This document shows, piece after piece, positions 45,600-57,847 of a DNA stretch of 64,000 bases. This DNA is from Atriophallophorus winterbourni (taxonomy: Eukaryota > Platyhelminthes > Trematoda > Plagiorchiida > Microphallidae): NCBI GenBank assembly GCA_013407085.1, contig JACCGJ010014957.1, positions 44,960-108,959 on the forward strand, written 5' to 3'. The notes under the pieces were generated by a model, which did no database searches, had not been told where the DNA came from, and saw nothing but the letters and a program-made list of their open reading frames with translations. A program made the position numbers and the translations under genes. Position 1 is the stretch's first letter; every line of letters starts with the position of its first letter.

Positions 45600-47380
45600 A
45601 AGTTAGTGGAAACCTGTTCTCGTTATTAATTATTTCACAGGGAATTCCTAGTGAAAACGTTCAAGCAATTGATTATTTTAATTCAAAAATTTTCCAGATA
45701 TTTCGATATACAGCCAGTTTGATTCCGTATCTAGTTCGAATCCAACTTCAAATGCACTTGTGTTAATTTCATGAATAAAAATGCGAACTCCTTTATAGTA
45801 CAAACTAGATATGCGTATTAATCGCAATGTGTAAAAAAACAAAAATTTATGCAATTAATCTTGATGGATGCAAGCTTATGCTGCTTCACAGTGGTTGAAA
45901 TATTTGCGAATGTGTACTGAAGAATTGGTTTAAACATTACTCGTGAATCTGTTGGATCAATTCAGTAAATTAGCCTGAACGTTCCTAATCTTAACTTCTA
46001 ACTAGTCATGAAGTTCAAATGGCAAACATATCCGCAAAATAAGGCGCTAAAATTTTGTTTAATTCGAAGTAGCGATGCGTAATTGATTGCGTAATCAGAT
46101 TGCTGCACGAAAGCTTTCATGGAACGTTGTGAACGCACCTCAATTTCACTCAAACAGCTCAGCTATGCTAGGAAATTTTATATTGCCAAAACAAATTTGT
46201 GAACCAAATTTGATGTTTAAATAATCTGTCATATTTTGTTTAGATTATATATCTAACACTACAGGATCATTTAAGCCTTTAGATGGATATCAGTTTTGTA
46301 GGTTGAGATAGTTGGTAATTGAGGTAGTTTTTTAATATGACACTGAATTTTTATTAAATATATCCAGATTATTTTTTAGTAACGTGAACACAGACCTTGA
46401 AACCATAACCAGCTCAATCTTTTTATAATTAATCACAACTGACCTGTCTATGCTACTAAAGAGGTGGTTTGCATGAAAAAATGCAGAACGTCATAGTGTG
46501 GTCATATCAGTAGAACGTCTCGTCGAAATGTAAGAAATGTTCTGTTATTAGCAGCCATTCACAGAATTTCAATGACCGGCAGCAAGGGTCTGTTGTATTT
46601 CCGTTCTTGCGAAAGGTCTTGTAGTCACGTTCCGCTTTAAATCTACAGCACAATGCCGCATAGCAACAAAATGAATCGCTGCATAGATTTTAGGATTTAA
46701 TCTACCCTGATTTTCGGAGTACCTTTATATACATCCACCATTATCCACGACTATTTACAGTCTCCGGTCCAATTAACGTTTTAATCTTTGGATTACGTTT
46801 GCCCAGATTAATAGTAATAATAGCGGTTTTGTACTTATTCAAATGAATAATCGCATTATATGGGGTTTGATATGACTTAAACGCGGAGGTTGTTAATAAG
46901 CCTCTTATTTCTACCGAAACACCTTTGAAGTTAAGTATATACAATTAAGTTTGCTAACGATCCCGGCTGGCTTCAACAGCTTCATCAATTGTAAGTATAT
47001 TGACAATGAATATTATGATTTTTTCTAATACGCGTCTGGACGCAATGTCTCATCTCCTGACTAATTTTCCATAATATGTGTTTATTCGTTAAACGTTTTA
47101 CAAGATTTGTTGAGTTCAAGCTGCTTAATAATTATACCCCGAAAGCAATAAAATGAAAATGCTCTATAAATATAAATTTTTATCCTTTTACATTTCTACC
47201 AAATGCTTAACTCCAATAGTGCCTAAAAATAACAGAAGGTGATTTATATGTAAAATATTGTGATGGTTCCGGCTACGTGAAAATTACAGTTTTTTTCTAA
47301 AAATGAAATATTAACGGCTCATAATATTTAGTCTATTCAATTTCAGAGTGATTCTCACTTGAACGGCGATTGACAGATTC
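45600..47380. other. No gene seen
   Basis: AT-rich. A - frame at 46741-46944 and its neighbourhood have short protein-like pieces but no domain that I can name. Confidence 0.35.
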
Positions 47381-47384
47381 CGTC

Positions 47385-47540
47385 CAGACGTCAAATTATT
47401 ATCACAGATACAGCTGCGGCAGTTCCGAGAAAAAGACAGGTGGAATATGGATTATTTGTTTTAGAAAAGGTAAACGATATTACCGCAACTGGCAGTTAGA
47501 ATTTCGAGCCTGTAGCACGGATATCGAATGAGGTGAGAAG
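47385..47540. repeat. Short repeat shared with 50455-50600
   Basis: Both contain GCTGCGGCAGTTCCGAGAA followed by a GGAATATGGAT or GAAATATGGAT block and a GCGATATT / ACGATATT block. The two sites flank the gypsy remnants, so it is probably gypsy terminal or untranslated sequence. Confidence 0.5.
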
Positions 47541-47810
47541 AGCAATTCCTAGCGGCAAGAAAATTTATATTTCGTAAAAAACCGCGTACAAGTCAACAAG
47601 TGTACAGTGATCGAGGCAAATAAAAAGTGTACAGAAAACACCATTGTATTCCCCTTAGAGCGTCAGGAACAAGAAAAAGACGCTCGAAGAAAGCATTAGT
47701 TTGTGAAATCATTAAACATTACGGGAAAGTGTATGCTAAAACCAAAACGTGTTTGTCTGTTGGGGTCGGGTGGATTCAGGCACGAAGGTAATGTGAGCTA
47801 AACAGGGGAA

Positions 47811-49913
47811 TCAGGGGAAGTGGATGAAGAAACGTGTTGGTTTCGGTTTAAAATCTGTGCACGTAAATTTTGGTTGCTTTGAGTTCGCTTCAGATGTGGG
47901 TTCTACGTAACCAACTTTTAAACTATCGATATTGACTGTTTCTTTCGAACCATTGCTGTCAATAACGATGTACTTTGAATACCTGCTGAGCACCTTGTAC
48001 TAACCAGTGTATGGTGGTTGAAGTGATAAACGTATATGATCGGCACACACAAAACAATCTCGCAGGTAGAAAATTCGTATAAAATGTAGTACGGTTGAGC
48101 GTTTTGGCAAGTGGGGATTGATCATAATGAGTTCATGAAGCTTCAAAGTCGACTGACATATTGTGGATCTGTAAAATCTAGTAGTTAGTCAGATGCCAGG
48201 GATTCGTCAGATAGGTTAAATGTAATCCTGTACACCATTTCAGCAGCTGAGCAACCCAGGTCTCCTTTTACGGTGGTACGAATACCAAGAAGCACAAAGG
48301 GAAATGACTCGGAACAACGTTCTGAATTCCCGGGAATCATGATTGCGGCTTTGAGTTTCCGCTATAAGCTACTGATAAAGCCATTTAAAGATGGATAGCA
48401 GGCTGTACGTGCTTCCTAACGAGTGTTCTAATCAGTTCCCGAAAGCGTTTCTACTGAAATTGTGGACCTATGTCAGTGGTAATAGTGTTCGGTACAAAAA
48501 ATTTGCTGATTCAATTTTGAACAAAACCGTTTCTGCACTGATATCAGAAATTGCTTCATCCAATGGCCAACGGGTAAACCGGTCGACGCATGTCAATATA
48601 TAGGAGCAATCTTTAGTGACCAATATTAGATCAACGAAATCGAAGTTACCGTGCTGAAAGCGCCACGTAACATTTGGGAATAGACCAGGGAAACTGATGG
48701 TAAGATGTAGGACTTTGCACTGTTGACATCGGAGGTAACACTTGGTCCAAAGTTGATCGTTTTTATGAATGTCAGATTAAAGATAACGAAAGCTCAACAG
48801 CTCTCGAGTACCTTTCACTCCGGGGTGTGATAAACCATGTAAATCCTCGTATAACGTGCGTCTGAAATTTGATGGGACATTAAACATATACCAGTTGACA
48901 ATTAGTACGTCATCTATGTAAACATACGAGAAAGGTAACCCATGAAAAACGTGTTCCATAAAACGTTTAGAATTTTCTGTGGCATTGCGTCGACTAAATG
49001 GCATACGGACGAATTCAAATAAGCTAAATATTGTTGCGACTGCCGTTTTAGGGATGTTCTCTTTCGCAATTGGGATTTGATATTAAACACGTATCAAATC
49101 AATTTTCGAAAACACTGTTTTTTCATGTACCGATGTCGCGAAATCGTGGATATGGGATGGGGTAACGATCTGGTACGGTGTTGCAATTGAGCGACCGATA
49201 GTCTCTGCACCAGGTAGCTGTGGTGATTTTCTCCGACATGGGCACCAGGCGAAATCGAGGGACGGATAATACCTAGCTCAATCATATGTTCGAAATGTTG
49301 CTTCGTAATATTCAGCAAATTAGGAGCATGCCTAAAGCTGTTTGGCGAAGACTGGTGGACCGCAATTGACGAAGTGGTGCCCCAACTGATGTTTGACCAC
49401 ATAAGTAAATGAATGGGGTTTTGAAACCTCGGAAAACTCGGATAATAGTTCACTGAAAGGCTCGGCAATTGGTGGATTCAGAACTCTAATAGCTTGGATG
49501 GAAGAGAAATGATATTGCTCAATAGAATTCAGCTTCATCGTGTTATAGATAAGCCTCCGATAGCTTATAAATACCGGGAGAGTGAATTTGGACAAAACCT
49601 CAGCACCTAGAATCGGTATTTTTAAGTCAGTAATGGTGAATATCCAGTAAAACGATCTTTGCAAGCCTAGGCCTGCAGGTCGGCTACCGTTAGCAGCCTG
49701 GAGACTCAAACGTGACTGAAACTTGCGTTCGGATTCCGAAAGTGGGATGACGCTAAATTTTGCAACAATGTCTACCAGGAAACGCATTTTAGTTGCTTTC
49801 CTAGCACATTTCCCTTGATCATTAGGGTCTGAGGATGAAATGATGATATTTACTTGGATATCAGAATGAACATAAAAAAGCACCTTCATCGACGTTTTGA
49901 AACGCGATTCCAT
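47811..49913 (-). pseudogene. Gypsy pol remnant B with internal deletion
   Basis: On the - strand, 49332-49913 has a protease with RFLVDIVAKFSVIPLS, where the usual DTG is DIV, and GAEVLSKFTLPV, followed by a linker. 49094-49468 opens the reverse transcriptase (HFEHMIELGIIRPS). At 48777-49004 the frame reads MPFSRRNATENSKRFMEHVF and YVYIDDVLIV, then switches directly to the integrase zinc-binding segment (LYEDLHGLSHPGVKGTRELL). The rest of RT and all of RNase H are deleted. 47811-47993 is the integrase C-terminus (SRYSKYIVIDSNGSKET). The YIDD box survives, but the copy is dead. Confidence 0.75.
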
Positions 49914-50443
49914 CTACAAAGTTCATAGTTTAGAATCCGAATTTCAGAATCGGGTTGCTATTTTGTCCAAGATTCAGTTATTAGAACAATATAAGCGGGA
50001 TTTGGTAGAAGAAATGTACGTAACGATAGTCGCTTACAAGTTATACATCAGCCGTTAAATAAGAATATATCGAAGAAATGTGCAAAAAATTTAACAATAT
50101 GCAGTGCAGGATGGATCATGTTAAAAACCTTTATGGAAGCATTGGATAATTTTAATGTTTTAGTGAAGGAACATAATAGGCTGAGTGTGAAATGATAAAA
50201 ATATTGTGAATTTGTTCTAAAGTTAGAAAATATTAGGGTAAAAATGCGGGGATGTGCTGTCATCATTCAAAATTGGACTACAGTATTGAGGGATCGAGCG
50301 TTGAAGTTGCAGTAGAAGATTCTGATGCAATTGATTATGCATAACCATGTAATTCTCATTGGATTGGAGCATTCAACGTCGATTATAATTAGAAATATTT
50401 CTATTATTGAACGTGTAAAAATTCATGATAGGAGCTGTTCTGA
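49831..50443 (+). repeat. Dispersed repeat of about 610 bases, copy B
   Basis: Partner of 31204-31820 in the same orientation. Its low-coordinate 80 bases overlap the first codons of the - strand protease frame of gypsy remnant B, which makes gypsy leader or gag-region sequence the likely source. Confidence 0.7.
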
Positions 50444-50454
50444 GTAATTGTCAA

Positions 50455-51240
50455 AGATAACGCTGCGGCAGTTCCGAGAATAAAAGCTGAAATATGGATA
50501 GGTTCTTTTAGATCAGACAAGCGATATTCCCACAACATACAGTCAGATTTCCAAGCGTGCAGTAAAGACATCGATCTACCTAATGATTACCATTAAAATG
50601 GGGCAAGGCGATTCACATTTTATTTTCTCATTTTGATATATCTAATGCAAAGGATCGTCCAATCGTCCCTTTAAATGCAAGGAATGTGGTATTCGAGAAT
50701 TTACATGGTTAAAGGCATTTAGGAGTGGAAGCTAACCGAAAGCTAATTAGACATTATTTCCTTGGCATACCATGCCAAAAGACATGCAGCTTCTTACTAT
50801 GTTTCTTTCAGATGTCAACAGAGCAAGGTTCAACGTAAAACCATCAGTTCTTTTGATGTGTTTACAACAGTTACTAAACGTGTTCGGAATGCTTACTTTG
50901 ATCTCGTCGGTCCAGTCGAAGAAACCGGCGGTTGCTCTTACATATTGACATGCGTATATTCTTTTAGTTGTTTACCATTTGCTATACCCATCCATGATAT
51001 TAGTACAAAACTGGTGTGAAAGATATCATTTAGCACGGGATCAGCATGTTTGTTATATCGAAAACCATCAACGCTGACGAAGGTTTCCAATATCAGTCAG
51101 CGCTTTACCGGAAATTAAATCAAACACTCGGTACCAAGCACACACATAATACAGCTTACGTCTCATCTTTAAACGGTAAAGCCGAGAGATATCACCGCCA
51201 ATTCAAGGCCGCAATAATGAATTACGGGAATGCATAGCGT
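50455..51240 (+). pseudogene. Gypsy integrase remnant C
   Basis: The + strand shows a zinc-binding part (GVEANRKLIRHYFLG near 50730), FDLVGPVEETGGCSYILTC and FAIPIHDISTKLV (50762-51019). Then, after a break, come the catalytic end DEGFQYQSALYRKLNQTLG and LNGKAERYHRQFKAAIMNYG (51046-51237). The catalytic Glu region (NGKAERYH) is present; the HHCC cysteines are damaged. It is opposite in orientation to remnant B. The first 150 bases match 47385-47540. Confidence 0.7.
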
Positions 51241-51364
51241 TATTCTGAGACTACTTTTAGTGTATATATAATCGTTGCACCATGAAAAGAGAGTTTGATT
51301 CGCCCTAAAACACCCCACGTCCGGTTTGGTGTTGTTTGCAATCATCAGGTAGGGATGGCAGGAT

Positions 51365-51710
51365 TAAGCGCATGCGGATCCTGATCATATTGTTCCTAGC
51401 GGAAGAGTTCAAACAACACGAAATCGGTTTTGGTGTGTGATGGAAATGAATGCAAATGAGCTTTTTTGTTCATGGTGATGCGTGTAAACCCTGTTTACAT
51501 GAGTGCTGGGTTATGTGATTAAACAGGTTGGTGGTACCATCCATTTTCCAACAGTGGCATACAAGCACAACTTGTTCAGCATTCATTCACTTTTTAAAGC
51601 GCATTCGGATGTTGATCCTACTGTCCCAACCGGATGATTGCAAACAGCGCCAAACCGGACGTAGCGTGTTTGTGTTTGATTTCAATGCATACAAATAAGC
51701 TTAAGTTTAC
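51365..51710 (+). repeat. Tandem dimer of hammerhead SINE-like repeat, family 1
   Basis: Two degenerate cores lie about 233 bases apart. The first reads GCGGAAGA with GTTC-AAACA-ACAC and GAAA. The second reads CGGATGA with CAAA in place of GAAA. Both are inactive by sequence. The linker between them is the most complete in the window: GTGTAAACCCTGTTTACATG, GTGATTAAACAGGTTGG, a TCCAACAGTGGCATACAAGC block and TTCATTCACTTTTTAAAGCG. Confidence 0.7.
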
Positions 51711-51714
51711 CTCA

Positions 51715-53515
51715 TTTAGTATATAATCCTAACCTATTTCCGTAAAAACATATTTCCCACATTTATTTAATAAAGCTTCTGTTGTAAAAACATTTTGAAA
51801 AATTTCCGAACAGCAAAAACATATTTTATGATCATCTATTTATAACTCTGCATCATTCTCAGATTTCCTTAGGTCTAGGCACGTTTAATTAAATTATCAT
51901 TTTAATATTCTCAGATATTCAGATATTCTCGGATATTCAAGCATTTAAATTATATTTTATGAATAGTATAGTTTTGAATTGAGAAGAGATCCTAAAATGG
52001 CTGTTCTACGAAAAGCATTAGAATATTGAGTATAGAAACTTATTAGATGGGTAGTGGCAGTTAGCCCGTGGAGTGCAGCATAGCATTTATTCGAATGACT
52101 CTAAATTCTGGTTTTGTGACTAATTTTAAGATTTAAGAATCATCATTGTACCAAATGCTGTATTGCGTCATCATTGTTTCCATCATTTGACTAATCGATT
52201 TATACCTTTCCCATCGAAGCATATTAGTAGAAAACGCTTTGCAAAACAGCCAACTAAAGCAGCTAAACGAAGTAACAACGGAAAACAAATGACTTCGACA
52301 GCGGAAATTAATTCGGATATGGCTGACATGACGTTTTTCAACGTGCATGCACTAAAGTTTCCCGCATTAAATACCGAATAATACGCCTTTTTATCATATT
52401 GCCAAAATCACACTTGAAATCAATGCCGCAGAAAACCGGTATGGTTAAATCGGATGATTAGAAATACAGGTTTCTTGCTGATCAATGATTTGTGCTGATA
52501 TGTCGAAAACATTTAGGGTGAAATTAGCAAGCGAAAATAAACAACAGTTTGAAGAACCAGTGCAACCCATTCTTCGTAACAGAAACGAAAAATGAATTCG
52601 CTTTGAAACAACTCCGTTCAATGAATTGTTGTTAGCCTTATCTTTAGAAAATATTCACTATCCACGATATTATTTACTTTAGCAAATTAAGGGAAAGGAT
52701 TCAACTATATTATCGAGATGGGTTTTTCAACGATTGATCTTGATGGCTGCCCGATCAGACCGCTCAAATTCATGATGTCTTTTTAATATTGAAACAAGTG
52801 GTCAAATCAATCTAAGATTATCAATTCTGAAACTGTCGAAATTCTCCTAGGTGATGTTAACATGGATATGTTCTTCGTTTTACGCTGTTTATTATTTTTG
52901 CCTTTCTAATAAAGCACGCTTCCAAGAAGATAACACAATGTAATTTCTTACTATCCATGATAACAAATATTGGACAACCATGGCATGCATGATAAAGTTA
53001 TCAAAATTTGTACAACCAAAGAAAATATTAATGTAGAATTGACCGAAGCAAGCAGATTGTTTGAATAATATTTACGTTTAACAATGTAAATCGGATATAC
53101 GTAAAGTATATCCGATTAACATATAGTTTTCTCAAGATGGACAAACGGGAAGAATGCGAAGTAATAGGAAATAAAAATAAAACGCAATCACAGAGGAAGT
53201 AGAGAACGGTAATAAAATTGTACTTAGTTGTTATAATGAAATAAATAATTTATAATTTATACATTGACTTTAAACAGAATAGTTGATTGAGATGTGTATG
53301 AAAGGTCATAGAGTTGTTGAATAAAGAAATCTGGAAACAATTGTGGGGGTCGAAAGATTGTGGTTTTAATAGCATGGGGTAGGGGCGTTTCTGTTATCCA
53401 GAAATCTCGAAGAATTCGTTGACGAATGAAACCAACAGTTGCCTTTGTATACCACAGTTGAATAAAGTTGATACGATCATCATTTTTTCATGGTCGTGTG
53501 TCTAAACACTATATA
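51715..53515. other. No gene recognised
   Basis: Short frames only. The + frame at 52163-52381 is Lys/Arg/Ser-rich (KRFAKQPTKAAKRSNNGKQ), and 52540-52590 reads EEPVQPILRNRN. Both could be gag or integrase-tail debris, but I see no decisive motif. Several TCAGATATTC repeats occur at 51912-51946. Confidence 0.3.
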
Positions 53516-53519
53516 CAAA

Positions 53520-53740
53520 AGTGCGACTTCATCTAATTAAACAGCGTGGTCGTACCAATCTGTTCTAACAGTGGCATACAAGCGCAAGTGGATTACCATT
53601 CTTCAAAAGTTTCAATCGCATGTGGATCCTGATTATACTGTTTCTATCTGATGATAGCAAAAAGCACGAAACCAATTGTGGTGTGTGTGATGTAAATGCA
53701 TGCAAATTAGCTTTTTTGTTCATCGTCATGGGTTGAAACA
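53520..53740 (+). repeat. Hammerhead SINE-like repeat, family 1
   Basis: CTGATGA at 53648-53654, then TAGCAAAAAGCAC, GAAA and CCAATT. Both boxes are intact, but helix II is broken and helix III is lost, so cleavage is unlikely. The upstream landmarks AACAGTGGCATACAAGCGCA and ACCATTCTTC are clear. Confidence 0.65.
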
Positions 53741-53812
53741 GAACGTTTTTTGCTAATCAGATTTTTGTTTCTTGCAGGATTGTCGACTAAATACTGAACA
53801 AAGCACCGGGGG

Positions 53813-54082
53813 ATGAATTTAGGGCCAGTATCAACGTTTTATCGGTATTCGATATACATTGCCATTCGGCATTTTCCGTCATCTCTTGTAAATATCATGT
53901 TTTTATCCTTTCTATCCTTATTTTTATTTTTTACAGCATCATTCATAACGAGATGCTTCTTAAATACAAGCAGGATAATCTGTTGGCGTCGCGATCGTAG
54001 TGAATATCCAAAGCACAATAGGAAAAAAGGTTTTGGCAGTGATGGTCGCTTCTATGCAGCTTTCCACTCAAAAAAATTCTGA
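53813..54082 (+). CDS. Hypothetical frame with one membrane segment
   Basis: 89 codons from ATG 53813 encode a weakly basic N-terminus, a strong hydrophobic segment (VNIMFLSFLSLFLFFTASFI) and a very basic tail with ICWRRDRSEYPKHNRKKGFG. A good acceptor-like TTTTTGTTTCTTGCAG ends at 53778, so this could be a last exon of a membrane protein. No relatives are recognised and no upstream exon was found. Confidence 0.25.
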   Translation: MNLGPVSTFYRYSIYIAIRHFPSSLVNIMFLSFLSLFLFFTASFITRCFLNTSRIICWRRDRSEYPKHNRKKGFGSDGRFYAAFHSKKF

Positions 54083-54089
54083 ACGCTCG

Positions 54090-55440
54090 ATTGTCTCGTT
54101 AGCCACCTACAGTCCTGTGCACCTGAACTGAACTGAACAAAAGCCGCTAACTTTTGCCTTGAATTCGAAATTTGATAGTCATTCCTATTGCACTTGAATT
54201 ACATTTCCGAATTATCAACTGATATTTCGCGGCGTCAAATAATATGCAAACTTGGTCGAGCAATGCTTTATCATGAACTGACATCTCAGTGTTCTTTTCA
54301 GGCATACCATTTGAGATTGATACAATAAAACTCGCTAAATGTCGATCAATTAATTTGCAGGAGTATGAGACACCTGGCACCAAAATACCGTAATCGCTAC
54401 CGCCATTCAAATCTTATCTGCATAGTTTCATCTTAGCTTGTCCAAACACATGTCTCTTCCGGCCCTCTTGTGTCTCGAACCGGTTGATGTGTGTATTTGC
54501 CGAAAATTTAGACCCTTTGACCTCATGAAAATTTCGAGCATATGTCATCTTTTCTTCAAGCCCAACTAACGGTCGGGTTGGGAAATATTGTAGTGATTCG
54601 ATTTTTTACATTTTTCCACTCCGTGCACGGGCATCCGCTTTTTGCATTGTTTGCTTTATTCGAATAAATGATTGTAAAACATACTTTTTGGCGGTGAATA
54701 TAATTTTGAAACATCGGACATTGCGTTTTCCGTGGTTGCGAAGTTTGTGTGCGTTACTTCATGCGGGAATTGTGATCAACAGGTCCTGCAGCATTTTGTC
54801 GTTTTTTCGTTGGACGTTAGCTGTTTTAGTCTTTTAGTGATTTTATTCCGTTTTTTGGACCACTGCAACTGATCCCGGAAGAGTATTTCGTATGCTCACT
54901 ATCCTGGTGGATAAGGTGCACTTTGCAGCAAGCCATAAAGTTCTATGCTTTTAAACATTCATAGCATGAGCATGACCTCTTGTTTTGGCATTCATCATGA
55001 GCGTAAAATACATCGACAGCATGTTACCACACACTTCCAGCGAGATCCGCATTTTCACCAGCAAATCATATCTGATTCATCGATACTCGAGTGTGAACAA
55101 GTTGAGTTTCGTTCGACGCTGTTTATAGCTAACCGATTATATGTCGAGAACCATCTTTGTTGTACTCGGTCCAACGCATTACACTAGCCCATAGTTAGTC
55201 TGTAGACAGCTGGAAGCCATAATCTGAAATTATGAAGATCAATTCAGCTGGCCTCCTGCAACTAAATTATTTCTTCATTTGAAGCTGTATGATCCGTAGC
55301 CTGTTTGTGTGGACCCCTAGTGATTTAGAAATTAAAGCATATATCGAATCCATGAAACGATTCTAAGCTGTTTGTCCCTGCCTGTCCAAATGCAAAAAAA
55401 ATCCATTGATGGTGCAGGCTAAACGCGAATGGGGCCCGCT
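54090..55440. other. No gene seen
   Basis: A - frame at 54147-54410 and a + frame at 54945-55187 are open but featureless. No repeat family of the window is recognised here. Confidence 0.3.
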
Positions 55441-55539
55441 ATAATGCCTTGAAAATTCAAACATTGTTCTCTTTGCTTTTTCGACCCACCGCTCAATCTA
55501 TCCTGTGGTTTGTACAAGCTCTTAGCTTTTTATACCGTA

Positions 55540-56130
55540 ATAAACTATTGTACTATCGTCCCGATGACATACCGCCTTTTATTCAAGGAAGGTGCCCAAG
55601 TCCTAATCAAGACATTAGACAATCTCCTCCGTGAAGAATGGTTGTCGGAGTCCATCCCTCAGAATTAGTGTGAAACAGTTATCATACCGATATTTAAATA
55701 AAAGTGCGAAGCTCCTGCTCTATTCACCGTGGGATAAGTCTCATTCACGTCATTACGAGATTATTAACGTCTATGTCTCCGAAGATTAACTTTGCATATG
55801 GAATCATAAATCCGAGAGAAGCAAGCTGGCTTCCGGCCTGGCAGAAACTGTGTCGACCACATGTTTACTCTACTACAAGTCTTAGAACTACAGCACACTT
55901 ATCGACAGCCGACAGCAGTCATCTTTTTTAGACTTTATAGAGCATTTGATTCGGTCGATCGAAATGCCTTGCTGTGCAAAGGCGTTCCGCAAAAGTATAT
56001 CAACATACTTTGTGCACTTTATGCTCTTACATACGGATGAGTTAGGGTTTACAACGACCTTTCACTCGAATTCACCACATGTGGCTTCCAACAAGGATGT
56101 TCGATTTCTCCGTGTTCTGATTGCTTGATC
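55540..56130 (+). pseudogene. RTE-like LINE reverse transcriptase fragment
   Basis: In several + frames, pieces follow the order of an RTE reverse transcriptase. RSSCSIHRGISLIHVITRLL (55704) is the NHRGISL motif. Then come a region around 55850-55900 (LCRPHVYSTTSLR), a decayed motif A around 55930-55970 and FRKSISTYFVHFMLLHTDEL with FTTTFHSN. No YADD box is reached. Stops and frameshifts are frequent. Confidence 0.6.
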
Positions 56131-56149
56131 AAACAAACAAGTAAGAAAA

Positions 56150-56290
56150 ATGATTGTATGGTATGATGGTATGAAAGCACAAGCCTGATCCAGGCAACGT
56201 GCCGCGCAGTCAGAAACTGCACGTGGGCTAAGATACTGTCAGGTTGCCCAGGCCTAGACAGATATGAGGGGTAATAGAAATGGTAGTGAG
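56150..56290. repeat. Dispersed repeat related to 62440-62700
   Basis: The GTCAGGTTGCCC--GCCTAGACAGATATGAGGGG block and the downstream TCAGCGTG recur twice at 62440-62700. It lies just after the RTE fragment, so it may be an RTE 3' untranslated piece. Confidence 0.45.
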
Positions 56291-56578
56291 ACTTCAGCGT
56301 GTTTCAGCATGCAGCTCACTACCGTTGGCCAATCAATTTAGCACGATGTTAGCCGTACAGCACAGAAATGCCGCACGATTGCACATCCGTACTGCAAAAG
56401 ATAGTAACGTAGAAAAGCGGTAATAAAGCATCCAGCAGCAAACTTCAATCATAGCATTCTCCCCCACCGAATTTAAATGAGAGCATGCTGCAAAATAAAA
56501 ATGTGCAATATCATGCTTGTCTGTTGCGTAAATCGTAAGATGTACTGTTGTATTATATGATTTCAAACTTTCAGAGAT

Positions 56579-57668
56579 ATTAGGAGACAAAGGCCGTAGA
56601 ATAGGCTTTAATCTTCTAGAACAACAGTATAGTAGCTGGAATGAAGAACAAGAATATGAATGTTATAGATAGCATGAAAACAAGCATACAATTGAAGAGA
56701 ATAATTCATCACATTCTCCCCGACAACAAAATAGTTCAGTGGTAAAATGTTCGTTTGTTAAATTTCCGAGCTTCTCGATTTCTCAGCAAATACGGATGAA
56801 CACGCTGTTGATGATCTACCAAAGTTTCGTAGCTTGACTGACTTTGCGTATTATCCACGTTATCCGAAACAGGGATGTTAGACGGACTGATTTCTTGCGC
56901 CTTGTCTATTTGGTGATCAGAATTAGATGCAGCATCGATTTTTTCAACTTCACCGTGAGGAGCAAGATTCCGCAGACACTGTTTGTTCCGTGCCATTCGA
57001 AAAACGAACATGGGCATATTGCGAATTACTTTCCAAAATTTCGGCTTCTTCCACTAAGTTGCTATACTTCGATGAACGCGCTTGCTTTTTCAATAAAACA
57101 GAATTTCCGGGAGACAACCAACTGGGTAATGATGTTCCGATAGCGGCTCTTCGATTGAAATTCATAAAGTGCTCATGGGGTGTGGCGTTAGTCGCAGTAC
57201 ATAATAAGGATCGCACGGAATGCAGGGCATCAAGAAGTACGAATTCCGAATTATTCACAGGCAGTTGTTTAGATTTCAAATCGAGTGTTATAGCTTTCCA
57301 GAGGGTTGCGTTTAGGCGCTCTACTTGACCATTCCCCTGGGGTTATACGGGGTGGTTCTGCTGGTCGCAACACTACGATTATGCAAGAAAGACTTGACTT
57401 CAGAAGACATGAAAGCCGAACCACGATCTGAATGAACAAAAGCAGGAAGTCCGAAAAGCGAAAAAAGTTAGCGAAAACAGTTTAATACGGTAGATGGTGT
57501 TATGTCACGGCAGGGAAAGGCGAATGGAAAGCGAGAAAATTCATCAATGAGTGTTAGTAAGTAAATATTTTGAGTGGTAGACGGTATCGGTCCTTTAAAA
57601 TCAACACTCAATCTCTCAAAAGTATGGTTTATGATTATGAATGTTAGATCCGATTGTAAGAATATCAA
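56579..57668 (-). pseudogene. Gypsy integrase remnant E
   Basis: On the - strand, 57468-57668 has FERLSVDFKGPIPSTTQNIY, LLTLIDEFSRFPFAFPCRD and the decayed start of the next segment. 56950-57279 has LLDALHSVRSLLCTATNATP and SSKYSNLVEEAEILESNSQY. 56736-57017 has an acidic tail ending in HPYLLRNREARKFNKRTF. It parallels the integrase C-terminus of element A closely. Everything upstream of the integrase core is missing. The non-coding stretch 56579-56740 resembles 57671-57847. Confidence 0.7.
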
Positions 57669-57670
57669 AA

Positions 57671-57847
57671 GACGAAGGCCCGAGAACTAGGCTTTAATCT
57701 TCTAGAAACCGAGGTATGCAATCTGGAATATAAAACGGTAATACTAAGGTGCGAAATAGGAATACAGTTAGTAATAGAAAACAGGAACGGTAAAATATCA
57801 TCACATTCTCCCTCGCCGAAAAAAACGCGTACAATAGTTCCACTCAT
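57671..57847 (-). repeat. 3' terminal sequence of gypsy element A
   Basis: Non-coding block directly downstream of element A's pol. It shares AGGCTTTAATCTTCTAGAA and ATCACATTCTCCC with 56579-56740 downstream of remnant E. It could be the LTR or the last untranslated region; a matching 5' LTR upstream of 61390 is not evident to me. Confidence 0.45.

Noticed and set aside
47811..51240. Gypsy remnants B and C as the two halves of one inverted element
   Set aside because: Both contain integrase sequence, in opposite orientation, so they are two copies rather than parts of one.
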